A stretch of DNA of 64,000 bases from NCBI RefSeq assembly GCF_025960875.1, contig NZ_JAODLR010000001.1, forward strand, positions 248,001 to 312,000, read 5' to 3'. The position numbers were made by a program, and so were the translations under genes. Source of the stretch: Crystallibacter permensis. GTDB taxonomy: Bacteria; Actinomycetota; Actinomycetes; Actinomycetales; Micrococcaceae. This document shows positions 10,566 to 18,694 of the stretch, piece by piece. Position 1 is the first letter of the stretch. Every line of letters begins with the position of its first letter. The notes beneath the pieces are model-generated. The model was not told where the DNA came from, searched no databases, and saw only the letters and a list, made by a program, of their open reading frames with translations.

Positions 10566-10991
10566 TCAGTCGCTGGCTGCGGTGCCGGTGAGCTCTACGT
10601 GGAGCGCCTGTACCCGCTGGCGGATATCGTCGCGGACCAGACGCATCCGCTCAATGCCCTCGATGCCGCGTTCGGAGGGCTCGTCGATGTCCCAGTTCTC
10701 GTACCGGGTGCCCGCGGGCGCCGTGACCTTCGCTTCACTGCCGAGGGTAACGACGACATCGGCGGCCCGCAGCGCTTCTTCGGTGACCGCTTTCGGCTTT
10801 TCGGCGCTGATGTCGATGCCGAGCTCGGCCAGGGATTCGGCCGAAAGCGCGTTGATGGCGTTGCCGGGTTTGGTTCCGGCCGAGTGGACATCCACGGTTC
10901 CCTGGGCCAGATCGCGCATCAGGCCCGCGGCCATCTGGGACTTGCCGCCGTTTTTCACGCAGATGAACAGGACCTTGGGTGTGGCGGGCAT
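10566..10991 (-). CDS. Variant low-molecular-weight phosphatase / arsenate reductase-like protein
   Basis: A 141-residue protein of the LMW-PTP/ArsC fold. The P-loop reads CVKNGGKSQ (11-19): the nucleophile Cys11 is kept, but the canonical Arg is Lys17. The segment that carries the resolving Cys in thioredoxin-linked ArsC reads VVTLGSEAKV, with Ser85 in its place, and no second or third redox Cys is seen. A general-acid Asp is plausible at 105 (ENWDIDEPS). A thioredoxin-coupled cycle through internal disulfides is therefore unlikely. A low-molecular-weight thiol such as mycothiol could serve instead, as known for some actinobacterial arsenate reductases; this is inference. Its start abuts the flavoprotein stop directly, and AGGAG lies six bases before the ATG. 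Confidence 0.82.
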   Translation of the reverse strand: MPATPKVLFICVKNGGKSQMAAGLMRDLAQGTVDVHSAGTKPGNAINALSAESLAELGIDISAEKPKAVTEEALRAADVVVTLGSEAKVTAPAGTRYENWDIDEPSERGIEGIERMRLVRDDIRQRVQALHVELTGTAASD

Positions 10992-12386
10992 TTAGTTCTC
11001 CTGCTCTACGGAGCGGCCGTGGGCCAGTCCGGTGGGAATGCCGAGGAACGCCGGTTCCGGGGCTGCGCAGCAGGAGCCCTCGTCCGTGCCGGTGGCGGTG
11101 GTGGCCGGTGTGTCGCAGCTTCCGCCGAGATCGGTGGAGCACACTCCTGTTTCGGGCAGGACGAGTTCGACATTGTCGGCCGCGGTCCGGTCGCCGGCGA
11201 GGGCTGCTGCAATGGAGCGGACCTGTTCGTAGCCGGTGGCCATCAGGAAGGTCGGGGCCCGTCCGTAGGACTTCATGCCGGTGATGTAGAAATCCTGCTC
11301 CGGGTGGGACAGCAGCTTCGCCCCGTGGGGCTCAACGGTGCCGCAGCTGTGGAATTCCGGATCGATGAGCGGGCCGAGTTCGCGGGGCGCTTCCACGGCT
11401 GGGTCGAGGTCGAGCCGGAGTTCGCGCAGCATGTCCAGATCCGGGCGGAAGCCGGTGGACGGGATGAGCAGGTCCACGTCCAGCTGCGCCTCGCCGTCCG
11501 GAGTGGCGCCGAGGACGGCCAGCGTGTCGGCGCTCTTGAAACCGGTGATCGTGAACGAGGTGTGCAGTTCGATGGAGCCTGCTTCGACCAGGGCGCGGAG
11601 CCGGGTGCCCAGGTCGCCGCGGGCGGGCAGCCCGTCGAGGTCCCCTCCCCCGTAGATGCTGCTGGCGGAGGAGCCGCGGATGGCCCAGCTGATCCGGGTG
11701 CCCGGTTCCTGTGCGTCCAGGTCGCCCAGTGCCAGCAGGGTGTTGGCGGCCGAGTGCCCGGCACCGACGACCAGGACGTGCTTGCCGGCGAAGCGGGCGC
11801 GGTCGCGGCCGGTGACGTCGGGCAGCGGGGCTGTGATGAATCCGGCCGCCGTGGCCTCTGCTTCTCCGGGTGCCGGGAGTCCGGCCTGCCCGAGGGGGTT
11901 CGGCGTGTTCCAAGTGCCGGATGCGTCGATGACGGCCCGCACGTGGTGGTCGGTGATAGCCCCGGTGCCGTCCAGGACGCGGACCAGGAACGGGGTCTCC
12001 TCCCGGCGGTGGGAACGGGTCTTGTCCATGCCGGCCCGGGTGACAGCGATGACCCGGTGGGAGGTCCGCAGGGCGTTGGCGATGGCAGGGGCTGCGGCGA
12101 GCGGCAACAGGTACTGCTCAAGGAGTTCGGTGCCGGTGGGCAGTGCTTCCGGGTCCGGTTCCTGCCAGCCGGTGCCGTCGAGCAGCCGGCGGGCGGCGGC
12201 GTCGGTGTTGTAGCGCCACGGCGAGAAGAGCCGGATGTGCCCCCAGGCCTTGACGGCGGCAGCTGGTGTGTCGCCTGCTTCGAAGATGACCGGGGTCAGG
12301 CCGCGTTCGAGCAGGTGTGCGGCGGCGGCGAGTCCGCCGGGACCGGCGCCGATAACCGCAACAGGAAGTTCAAGGTTGTCAGGCAT
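10992..12386 (-). CDS. FAD-dependent oxidoreductase with Cys-rich C-terminal tail
   Basis: A 464-residue flavoprotein. The FAD-binding GAGPGG is at 13-18, a second dinucleotide fold [12 protein letters not shown] lies near 204-215, and [11 protein letters not shown] near 310-320. The last 50 residues form a low-complexity tail carrying Cys416, Cys424, Cys439 and Cys440 (CSTDLGGSC and EGSCCAAPE). Clustered thiols in an arsenic operon suggest As(III) binding or a redox handover, but this is inference. The gene overlaps trxB by eight bases and abuts the variant arsC, so all three are co-translated. Family resemblance is to flavin monooxygenase-like oxidoreductases; the substrate is unknown. Confidence 0.8.
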   Translation of the reverse strand: MPDNLELPVAVIGAGPGGLAAAAHLLERGLTPVIFEAGDTPAAAVKAWGHIRLFSPWRYNTDAAARRLLDGTGWQEPDPEALPTGTELLEQYLLPLAAAPAIANALRTSHRVIAVTRAGMDKTRSHRREETPFLVRVLDGTGAITDHHVRAVIDASGTWNTPNPLGQAGLPAPGEAEATAAGFITAPLPDVTGRDRARFAGKHVLVVGAGHSAANTLLALGDLDAQEPGTRISWAIRGSSASSIYGGGDLDGLPARGDLGTRLRALVEAGSIELHTSFTITGFKSADTLAVLGATPDGEAQLDVDLLIPSTGFRPDLDMLRELRLDLDPAVEAPRELGPLIDPEFHSCGTVEPHGAKLLSHPEQDFYITGMKSYGRAPTFLMATGYEQVRSIAAALAGDRTAADNVELVLPETGVCSTDLGGSCDTPATTATGTDEGSCCAAPEPAFLGIPTGLAHGRSVEQEN

Positions 12387-13356
12387 GGGTGCTCTCCTCT
12401 ACGAGTGCGGTGGCGATGCTGTCGGAGTCTTCCAGTGCTGCAAGGTAACGTTCGGCGTCGAGGGCGGCGGAGCAGCCGGTACCCGCGGCGGTGATGGCCT
12501 GGCGGTAGCGGTGGTCCACGGCGTCGCCACAAGCGAAAACGCCCCGCTGGCTGGTCACGGTGGTGGGGGAGTCCACCTTGATGTAGCCCTCCGCATCCAG
12601 ATCGATCTGGCCCTTGACCAGTTCGGTCCGCGGCAGGTGCCCGATGGCCACAAAGATCCCGGTGGCGGACAGTTCGCGCGTAGCCCCGGTGATGGTGTCC
12701 GTCAGCGTCACGCCGGAGACCTTGCCGTCGCCGTGGATGGCGGAAACGGTGCTGTTCCACTCGAAGCGGATCTTCTCGTTGTCCCGCGCCCGCTGGGCCA
12801 TGATCTTTGACGCCCGCAGCGCATCCCGGCGAACGACGACGGTGACGGACTTTCCGAACCGCGTCAGGAAAAGCGCTTCCTCCATGGCCGAATCCCCGCC
12901 GCCGACCACGATGATGTCCTGGTCGCGGAAGAAGAAGCCGTCGCACGTGGCGCACCAGGACAGCCCGTGGCCGGAGAACTTCTTTTCCTCGGGCAGGCCG
13001 AGCTCCTTGTAGGCGGAGCCGGTGGCCAGGATGACTGCGGTCGCCTGATAGGTGTTGCCGCCCATGGTGACGACCTCTTTGACGTGGCCTTCGAGGGAGA
13101 CGGAGGAAACGTCGTCGTACTCAATGGTCGCGCCGAACTTCTCCGCCTGCTGCCGCAGCTGTTCCATCAGCTCCGGGCCCTGGATACCTGCCGGGAAACC
13201 GGGAAAGTTTTCCACCTCCGTGGTGTTCATCAGGGCGCCGCCGGCGGTGACCGCGCCGGCGATGACCCGGGGCTGCAGGCCGGCACGGGCGGCGTAGACG
13301 GCGGCGGTGTATCCGGCGGGACCGGATCCGATGATGATGATCTTGTCACTGCTCAT
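12379..13356 (-). CDS. trxB: Thioredoxin-disulfide reductase
   Basis: A 325-residue thioredoxin reductase, NADPH:thioredoxin type. The FAD motif is [14 protein letters not shown] (6-19), the redox pair is Cys135-Cys138 in SWCATCDG, the NADPH motif is [12 protein letters not shown], and the C-terminal FAD motif is [10 protein letters not shown]. The start MSSDKII at 13356 has AAAGGACG upstream; a longer in-frame extension was rejected because it overlaps arsC. Its position inside the arsenic operon indicates it recycles the thioredoxin that regenerates the adjacent Cys-rich arsenate reductase. A housekeeping copy probably exists elsewhere; this is inference. Confidence 0.94.
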   Translation of the reverse strand: MSSDKIIIIGSGPAGYTAAVYAARAGLQPRVIAGAVTAGGALMNTTEVENFPGFPAGIQGPELMEQLRQQAEKFGATIEYDDVSSVSLEGHVKEVVTMGGNTYQATAVILATGSAYKELGLPEEKKFSGHGLSWCATCDGFFFRDQDIIVVGGGDSAMEEALFLTRFGKSVTVVVRRDALRASKIMAQRARDNEKIRFEWNSTVSAIHGDGKVSGVTLTDTITGATRELSATGIFVAIGHLPRTELVKGQIDLDAEGYIKVDSPTTVTSQRGVFACGDAVDHRYRQAITAAGTGCSAALDAERYLAALEDSDSIATALVEESTHA

Positions 13357-13403
13357 AGTCGTTCGTCCTTTGTGCCGGCGGCGCGTGGCGGTGTGGATCG
13401 CGG

Positions 13404-13847
13404 TTAGTTGGCGTCCGGGTGGGCGGCAGGCAGCAGCTCGGAGATGAGCTTTTCGATGCGGCCCTTGATGTCGTCGCGGATGGGGCGGACGGAGTCCACG
13501 CCCTTGCCGGCCGGATCCTCCAGCACCCAGTCTTCGTAGCGCTTGCCCGGGAAGTAGGGGCACTCGTCGCCGCAACCCATTGTGACAACGACGTCGGAAT
13601 CCTTGACCGCCTCGGCAGTCAGGACCTTGGGCAGTTCCGCGGAGATGTCGATGCCCTCTTCGCGCATCGCATCGACGGCTGCAGGGTTGACCTGGTCTGC
13701 GGGCTGGGATCCGGCGGAACGAACCTCGATAGCGCCCTTGGCCAGATGGGTCAGGTAGGCCGCGGCCATCTGGGAACGTCCCGCGTTGTGGACGCAGACG
13801 AAGAGGACGGACGGCTTTTTGGCGGTGGATTCGGCACTGGTGGTCAT
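13404..13847 (-). CDS. arsC: Arsenate reductase, LMW-phosphatase type
   Basis: A 147-residue arsenate reductase that reduces As(V) to As(III) for export. The P-loop CVHNAGRSQ holds Cys18 and Arg24, and the redox segment [17 protein letters not shown] holds Cys92 and Cys96. This arrangement matches thioredoxin-linked ArsC enzymes, in which the catalytic Cys and two later Cys residues relay the disulfide. The presence of trxB as the next gene fits that mechanism. Its ATG overlaps the TAA of the ACR3 gene by one base (TAATG), so synthesis is coupled to the efflux pump. Confidence 0.93.
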   Translation of the reverse strand: MTTSAESTAKKPSVLFVCVHNAGRSQMAAAYLTHLAKGAIEVRSAGSQPADQVNPAAVDAMREEGIDISAELPKVLTAEAVKDSDVVVTMGCGDECPYFPGKRYEDWVLEDPAGKGVDSVRPIRDDIKGRIEKLISELLPAAHPDAN

Positions 13848-14959
13848 TACTTCGTCTTTCCTTCGATCGGTGCGGAGAGTGCGGGGGTGGCTGCCGGCCA
13901 GTATTTCTTCTGAGCCCAGAGCGCTACGTAGACCAGGGCAACCAGGACCGGGACCTCGATCAGCGGACCGACGACGCCGGCGAGGGCCTGCCCGGAGGTG
14001 ACGCCGTAGGTGCCGATCGCCACCGCAATGGCCAGTTCGAAGTTGTTCCCGGCTGCGGTGAACGCCAGCGTGGTGGTCCGTGCGTAGCCCATGTTCAGGA
14101 GTTTGCCGATCACCATGCCGGCCCCGAAGACCACGGAGAAGTAGACCAGCAGCGGCAGCGCGATCCGGGCGACGTCCAGCGGATTCGACGTAATCTCGTC
14201 GCCCTGCAGGGCGAACAGCAGCACGATCGTGAATAGCAGGCCGTAGAGAGCCCAGGGGCCGAGCTTGGGCAGGAACTTGTTCTCGTACCAGTCGCGGCCC
14301 TTGGCCTTTTCCCCGATGGTGCGGGTCAGGAAGCCGGCCAGCAGCGGGATGCCCAGGAAGATCAGGACACTTATGGTGATGGCCCAGAAGGAGAATTCGG
14401 CACTGGTGGTGGGCAGTCCCAGCCAGGAGGGCAGCAGCTGCAGGTAGAACCAGCCCAGCGCGCCGAAGGCGATGACCTGGAAGACGGAGTTAATCGCCAC
14501 CAGCACCGCCGCGGCCTCGCGGTCACCGCAGGCCAGATCATTCCAGATCATGACCATGGCGATGCAGCGGGCGAGCCCCACGATGATCAGGCCGGTGCGG
14601 TATTCGGGTAGGTCAGGCAGGAAGATCCAGGCCAGCGCGAACATAAAGGCCGGGGCCGCGAGCCAGTTGATCACCAGCGAGCTGATCATGAGCTTCTTGT
14701 CGGCCATCACGCGGTGGGTTTCGTCGTAGCGGACCTTGGCCAGCACCGGATACATCATCACCAGCAGCCCGATAGCGATGGGGAGCGAAACATCCGCAAC
14801 CTGGACCGCGTCCAGCGCGCCGGCCAGGCCCGGGATGAAGCGGCCCAGCAGCAAGCCTGCCGCCATGGCGGCGATGATCCAAACGGGCAGGAAGCGGTCA
14901 AGAGTGGAAAGACGGGCGGTAACCTGCCCGGCTTCGGGTGTTGCGACGGGGGTGCTCAC
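13847..14959 (-). CDS. acr3: ACR3-family arsenite efflux transporter
   Basis: A 370-residue ACR3 arsenite/H+ antiporter with about ten membrane segments. The signature region [18 protein letters not shown] holds the conserved Cys used for As(III) recognition in this family. [19 protein letters not shown] and [21 protein letters not shown] are also characteristic. A GTG start at 14959 preceded by GAGGAGCTAC is chosen over ATG codons at 14974 and 15019, which would leave the ribosome site inside the coding region. It is the first gene of the operon and diverges from arsR across a shared promoter region. Confidence 0.93.
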   Translation of the reverse strand: MSTPVATPEAGQVTARLSTLDRFLPVWIIAAMAAGLLLGRFIPGLAGALDAVQVADVSLPIAIGLLVMMYPVLAKVRYDETHRVMADKKLMISSLVINWLAAPAFMFALAWIFLPDLPEYRTGLIIVGLARCIAMVMIWNDLACGDREAAAVLVAINSVFQVIAFGALGWFYLQLLPSWLGLPTTSAEFSFWAITISVLIFLGIPLLAGFLTRTIGEKAKGRDWYENKFLPKLGPWALYGLLFTIVLLFALQGDEITSNPLDVARIALPLLVYFSVVFGAGMVIGKLLNMGYARTTTLAFTAAGNNFELAIAVAIGTYGVTSGQALAGVVGPLIEVPVLVALVYVALWAQKKYWPAATPALSAPIEGKTK

Positions 14960-15028
14960 GTAGCTCCTCGGCATGGGGATCTGTTCGGTGCGAGGCCAAG
15001 CGTTTGGCACCGCAAACATTGACAGGAA

Positions 15029-15043
15029 TCGATGTGTATCGAC
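15029..15043. promoter_or_regulatory. Candidate ArsR operator (inverted repeat)
   Basis: The sequence TCGATGTGTATCGA at about 15029-15042 is a perfect inverted repeat with five-base arms and a four-base centre. It lies just downstream of the predicted transcription start of the arsenic operon and upstream of the arsR promoter. A second half-like copy, ATATCGACGAGTGTCAAT, lies at about 15061-15078. A longer inverted pair ATTGACA / TGTCAAT (15018-15024 and 15072-15078) frames the region. Operator function is inferred from position and symmetry. Confidence 0.45.
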
Positions 15044-15047
15044 ACCG

Positions 15048-15077
15048 AGTATGGAGGTAGATATCGACGAGTGTCAA
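15048..15077 (-). promoter_or_regulatory. Candidate promoter of the arsenic operon
   Basis: On the minus strand a perfect -35 box TTGACA (15077-15072) is followed, after 18 bases, by CATACT (15053-15048) as the -10 box. Transcription would start about 90 bases before the ACR3 start codon. The -35 box lies within the arsR promoter region, so one bound repressor could silence both directions. Confidence 0.6.
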
Positions 15078-15098
15078 TCTCTGTGCATAATGGATGAC
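15064..15098 (+). promoter_or_regulatory. Candidate arsR promoter giving a leaderless mRNA
   Basis: CATAAT (15086-15091), preceded by TG at the extended -10 position, with TCGACG (15064-15069) as a weak -35 box 16 bases upstream. The expected start of transcription falls at the ATG at 15099, and no Shine-Dalgarno sequence is present before any arsR start codon. Leaderless messages are common in actinobacteria. Confidence 0.5.
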
Positions 15099-15464
15099 AT
15101 GACTTCCGTTACTGAGTTTGAGTCACCCCGTATCCAAGAGGATCAGGCATCATGCTGCACCCCGGCCGGAGCACCGGTCATGAGTGCCGAGCGCGCCGCC
15201 GCACTGGCGGCACAGTTCAAGGCCGTGGCGGATCCGAACCGGCTGCGTTTGATCTCGATCATCTCGGCCAGCGAAGGGGCGGAAGCCTGCGTCTGCGACC
15301 TGATCGAGCCGCTGGACCTTGGCCAGCCCACGGTGTCCCACCACCTGAAGGTCCTGGTCGATGCGGGCATCCTCCGCCGGGAGAAGCGCGGCGTCTGGGC
15401 CTACTTCTCACTGGTGCCGGGAGCGTTGGACAATCTGGCCGGAGTGCTGGCCGAACCCAAGTAG
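15099..15464 (+). CDS. arsR: ArsR-family arsenic-responsive repressor
   Basis: A 121-residue winged-helix ArsR/SmtB repressor. The helix-turn-helix spans about 68-90 (PLDLGQPTVSHHLKVLVDAG). Candidate As(III) ligands are Cys19-Cys20 near the N-terminus and Cys64/Cys66 in EACVCDL, at the start of the recognition region. An N-terminal CC pair plus a Cys in the CVCDL helix recalls the actinobacterial (Corynebacterium) type of ArsR site, in contrast to the E. coli plasmid type, which uses only the CVC helix. It diverges from the efflux operon it presumably represses. The ATG at 15090 is an alternative start; 15099 coincides with the predicted transcription start. Confidence 0.9.
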   Translation: MTSVTEFESPRIQEDQASCCTPAGAPVMSAERAAALAAQFKAVADPNRLRLISIISASEGAEACVCDLIEPLDLGQPTVSHHLKVLVDAGILRREKRGVWAYFSLVPGALDNLAGVLAEPK

Positions 15465-15527
15465 CAACGCCGGTAGCAGGAAGTAGCAGTTAGGGGCGGA
15501 CCGCCAGGGAGGCCTGTGCGGGACGCG

Positions 15528-15992
15528 TCAGAAACCGCTGTTGGCCGCGCCGATGAATCCGAAGAACAGCAGAATGGCCCAGAGTCCGGCCACGAGATAG
15601 CCCATCACGAGGCCGCCGATGGCCAGTCCCCGTCCGGCCGGCTCTTTGGACAGGCCGATGTGGCCCAGCACGATGGCGGCAATCTGGGGCAGGAAAAGGA
15701 AGCCAAAGGTCACCACGCCTACGATCCCGCAGATCAGTGCGCCGATGCTCAAGCCCTTGGGCTGAGGCTGCGGCTGGTAGTACATCTGCTGGTTGTAACC
15801 GGGGCCGCCGTACGGGTTGTACTGCGGTGCAGGCTGGGAACCCGGGCCGGGCTGGAAGGCGTAGGGATTCGGGGCGACCTCGGGCGACGACGGCGGGACC
15901 GGACTGCCGCCCCCGGCACCCGGCTCCGTGTACCAGCTCGGATGCTTGGGATCGTTGAACGGTGGCTGTTGCCCGTGGTCCGTACCTGACAT
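15528..15992 (-). CDS. DUF4190 membrane protein
   Basis: A 154-residue protein with a Pro/Gly/Gln/Tyr-rich cytoplasmic N-terminal half (about 1-80) followed by two membrane segments (about 83-108 and 122-148). The hydrophobic part, GLSIGALICGIVGVVTFGFL followed by an IAAIVLGHIGL segment, is typical of DUF4190, a family of small actinobacterial membrane proteins of unknown role. The disordered N-terminus has repeated NPY and PGPG-like tracts. It converges with arsR across 63 bases and is transcribed away from pgm. Confidence 0.82.
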   Translation of the reverse strand: MSGTDHGQQPPFNDPKHPSWYTEPGAGGGSPVPPSSPEVAPNPYAFQPGPGSQPAPQYNPYGGPGYNQQMYYQPQPQPKGLSIGALICGIVGVVTFGFLFLPQIAAIVLGHIGLSKEPAGRGLAIGGLVMGYLVAGLWAILLFFGFIGAANSGF

Positions 15993-16167
15993 GGTCCTGC
16001 TCCCCTTGATCCGCCTAGCTCAGTACAGCCTACCCGCGGGCCGCCTGCCGCTACTAGTTTAGAACTTTGTTGTGGACAACGCGGAGGTGAGCCGCCGCCG
16101 TCGTAATCTGATGAATTTCCGGTAACCCAAGTCACTAGGCTGGCCCGATGTTTGGCATGCTGGTGCA

Positions 16168-17814
16168 ATGGCAAACCGTGCGGGCACCGTGGCCCAACCC
16201 AGCGACCTTGTTGACCTCACCGCGCTCCTCGACGCGTACTTCGATATCAAGCCGGATCCGCGCGATCCGGTCCAGCGCGTCGCGTTCGGCACCTCAGGGC
16301 ACCGCGGCACCAGCCTCAAGGGCTCCTTCAACGAGGAGCACATCGCCGCCATCACGCAGGCCATTGTGGAATACCGCGCCGGCCAAGGGATCAGCGGACC
16401 GCTGTTTGTTGGCAAGGACACGCACGCATTGTCCGATCCGGCGCAGAACACCGCCCTCGAAGTCCTCGCCGGCAACGGCGTGACCGTCTGGGTGGACGCG
16501 CGGACCGGGTGGACGCCGACGCCGGCCGTCAGCCATGCCATCCTCAAGCACAACGCGGCGCATCCGGACGCGCAGGGTGACGGCATTGTCATCACCCCGT
16601 CCCACAACCCGCCGCAGGACGGCGGCTTCAAGTACAACCCACCGCACGGCGGACCCGCCGATTCGGATGCCACCGGCTGGATCGCGAACAGGGCCAACGA
16701 GCTGCTCGAATCCGGCCTGCGCGGCGTGAAGCGGATCCCCATCGGCCAGGCCCAGCTTTCCGGCGCCGTGGGCAGCTACGACTTCATGAGCAACTACGTG
16801 GAAGACCTGCCGCAGGTGCTGGACCTGGATGCCATCCGCGAGGCGGGCGTGCGGATCGGGGCGGACCCGATGGGCGGCGCGTCCGTGGACTACTGGGGCG
16901 CGATCGCGGACCGGCACAACCTGGACCTCACCGTGGTCAACCCGACCGTGGATCCGCAGTGGGCGTTCATGACCCTCGACTGGGACGAAAAAATCCGGAT
17001 GGATTGCTCCTCGCCGTTCGCCATGGCCTCGCTGATCGCCAAGGTGCGCGACGGCGGTGCCTCCTTTGATATTGCCACCGGCAACGACGCCGATGCGGAC
17101 CGGCACGGAATTGTCACCCCGGACGCGGGACTGATGAACCCCAACCATTACCTGGCCGTGGCCATCCAGTACCTCTACACACACCGCCCGCAGTGGCCGG
17201 CGGAAGCCTCCGTGGGCAAGACGCTGGTCTCCTCCTCGATCATCGACCGCGTGGCGGCGGACCTGGGGCGCAAGCTAGTAGAGGTTCCGGTCGGCTTCAA
17301 GTGGTTTGTCCCGGGCCTACTCTCGGGCGAAGGCGTCTTCGGCGGCGAAGAGTCCGCGGGCGCGTCCTTTGTCCGGTTCAACGGCCAACCCTGGTCAACG
17401 GACAAGGACGGCATCCTGCTGGCGCTGCTGGCCTCGGAGATCAAGGCCGTCACGGGCAAGTCGCCGTCCGAAATCTATGGTGAGCTGACGGCGAAGTTCG
17501 GGTCGCCGTCGTACGCCCGCATCGATGCCGCCGCGAGCCGGGAGCAGAAGGCGGCACTGGGCAAACTCTCCGCCACCGACGTCACGGCGACGGAGCTGGC
17601 GGGCGAGACGATCACCGCCAAGCTGACCGAGGCGCCCGGCAACGGGGCGCCGATCGGCGGGCTGAAGGTCACCACCGAGAACGCCTGGTTTGCCGCGCGC
17701 CCCTCCGGAACCGAAGACGTCTACAAGATCTACGCGGAGTCTTATCTGGGCGCAGACCACCTGAAGCAGGTCCAGGCCGAAGCCAAGGCCATCGTCGACG
17801 GCGTCATCTCGTAG
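16168..17814 (+). CDS. pgm: Phosphoglucomutase (alpha-D-glucose-1-phosphate specific)
   Basis: Interconverts glucose 1-phosphate and glucose 6-phosphate, linking glycolysis to glycogen, trehalose and cell-wall sugar synthesis. It has 548 residues, matching the E. coli Pgm type. Motifs are FGTSGHRG (40-47), the phosphoserine loop [13 protein letters not shown] (141-153) with Ser145, the metal-binding DADADRHG (about 307-314), and the C-terminal phosphate-binding [15 protein letters not shown]. The ATG at 16168 has only a weak ribosome site. It is convergent with the nitroreductase-like gene. Confidence 0.95.
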   Translation: MANRAGTVAQPSDLVDLTALLDAYFDIKPDPRDPVQRVAFGTSGHRGTSLKGSFNEEHIAAITQAIVEYRAGQGISGPLFVGKDTHALSDPAQNTALEVLAGNGVTVWVDARTGWTPTPAVSHAILKHNAAHPDAQGDGIVITPSHNPPQDGGFKYNPPHGGPADSDATGWIANRANELLESGLRGVKRIPIGQAQLSGAVGSYDFMSNYVEDLPQVLDLDAIREAGVRIGADPMGGASVDYWGAIADRHNLDLTVVNPTVDPQWAFMTLDWDEKIRMDCSSPFAMASLIAKVRDGGASFDIATGNDADADRHGIVTPDAGLMNPNHYLAVAIQYLYTHRPQWPAEASVGKTLVSSSIIDRVAADLGRKLVEVPVGFKWFVPGLLSGEGVFGGEESAGASFVRFNGQPWSTDKDGILLALLASEIKAVTGKSPSEIYGELTAKFGSPSYARIDAAASREQKAALGKLSATDVTATELAGETITAKLTEAPGNGAPIGGLKVTTENAWFAARPSGTEDVYKIYAESYLGADHLKQVQAEAKAIVDGVIS

Positions 17815-17840
17815 CCCGGGGCCGGAGCCGGCGCTCGGGT

Positions 17841-18470
17841 TTAGACCGTGGCGGTGGCGAACCCGTAGTCCAGGCGGGGCAGGCGCGGGAACCATGCGTC
17901 CTCGCCCGGCTTGCCGATGTTGATCACCATGAAGGTTTTGCGGTTCAGGCCCTCGTGGAATTCGGCGTCGATACCGGCGGCGTCGAACCCGCCCATCGGA
18001 CCGGCGGCCAGGCCGATGGCGCGGACGGCCATGATGAAGTAGGCGGCCTGCATGTGGCCGTTGTTGTTGCCCATCACGGCGCGGAGTTCTTCGTTGCCGT
18101 CGAACATTGCCTTGCGTTCGGCCGCGTGCGGGAAGAACGTGGGGAACTGCTCGTGCCATTCGGTGTCGAAGCTCAGCACCGCCACCAGCGGAGCCTCGGC
18201 GGTCTTGGCTTGGTTGCCCTCCGCCATGTGCTTGACCAGCCGCTCGCGCGCTTCGGCGGAGCGGACCCAGGTGATGCGCAGCGGCTGGATGTTCATCGCC
18301 GTCGGGCCCATTTTGGCCAGCTCGTAGATGGCCCGCGACTGCGCGTCGGTGACCGGCTCGTCGGTAAAGGTGTTCGCCGAGCGTCCCTCAAGGAACAGTG
18401 TGTCGGTGGCCGCGGCGTCGAGGACCATTTCGTCCTGAAGGTTGATTTCGGCAGTGCTCTGGGCGCTCAT
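17841..18470 (-). CDS. Malonic semialdehyde reductase / nitroreductase-fold protein (RutE-like)
   Basis: A 209-residue flavin-dependent nitroreductase-family protein of the RutE/HadB type. Features are the FMN-contact segment RSANTF (30-35), GPTAMNIQPLRITWV (55-69) and the C-terminal GKPGEDAWFPRLPRLDY. RutE reduces malonic semialdehyde from pyrimidine ring breakdown to 3-hydroxypropionate. The rest of a rut pathway is not in the window, but the divergent neighbour is a uracil permease, which supports a pyrimidine link. AAAGGT lies before the ATG, and a perfect 12-base tandem repeat sits directly in its leader. Confidence 0.83.
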   Translation of the reverse strand: MSAQSTAEINLQDEMVLDAAATDTLFLEGRSANTFTDEPVTDAQSRAIYELAKMGPTAMNIQPLRITWVRSAEARERLVKHMAEGNQAKTAEAPLVAVLSFDTEWHEQFPTFFPHAAERKAMFDGNEELRAVMGNNNGHMQAAYFIMAVRAIGLAAGPMGGFDAAGIDAEFHEGLNRKTFMVINIGKPGEDAWFPRLPRLDYGFATATV

Positions 18471-18478
18471 GGGGGACC

Positions 18479-18502
18479 TTTCGTAGGAATTTTCGTAGGA
18501 AT
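18479..18502 (-). repeat. Perfect 12-bp tandem direct repeat in the leader of the RutE-like gene
   Basis: Two adjoining identical copies of ATTCCTACGAAA (minus-strand sense, 18502-18491 and 18490-18479). They end nine bases before the start codon, so they overlap the ribosome-binding region. Either a regulatory repeat or a replication-slippage duplication. Confidence 0.7.
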
Positions 18503-18694
18503 ACAGCGTTCGAAGGTGCTAACGTCTTTTCGTCGCTGAACCGTCCGGCATCCGGCATGATCTGTGTCACGATTTCCGCCGCACTGCTGCCAGGTGTCAG
18601 CAAAGCCCGTTTGAGCAGCTGCGCCGTGGAAGCCCGGTATCTCAGCTGGCGGTAAAGTTTGCTCAGAAAATCCCTTACCTGCAGGAGACTCGCC

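Noticed and set aside
10599-12494. 631-codon open frame on the plus strand across the ars genes
   Set aside because: Antisense to two clearly recognised proteins in the arsenic operon; Gly/Asp/Gln-rich translation with no motif.
9337-15464. Arsenic locus as a recent mobile island
   Set aside because: No integrase, transposase, tRNA-associated repeat or change in base composition visible by eye at its borders; transfer is possible but not supported.
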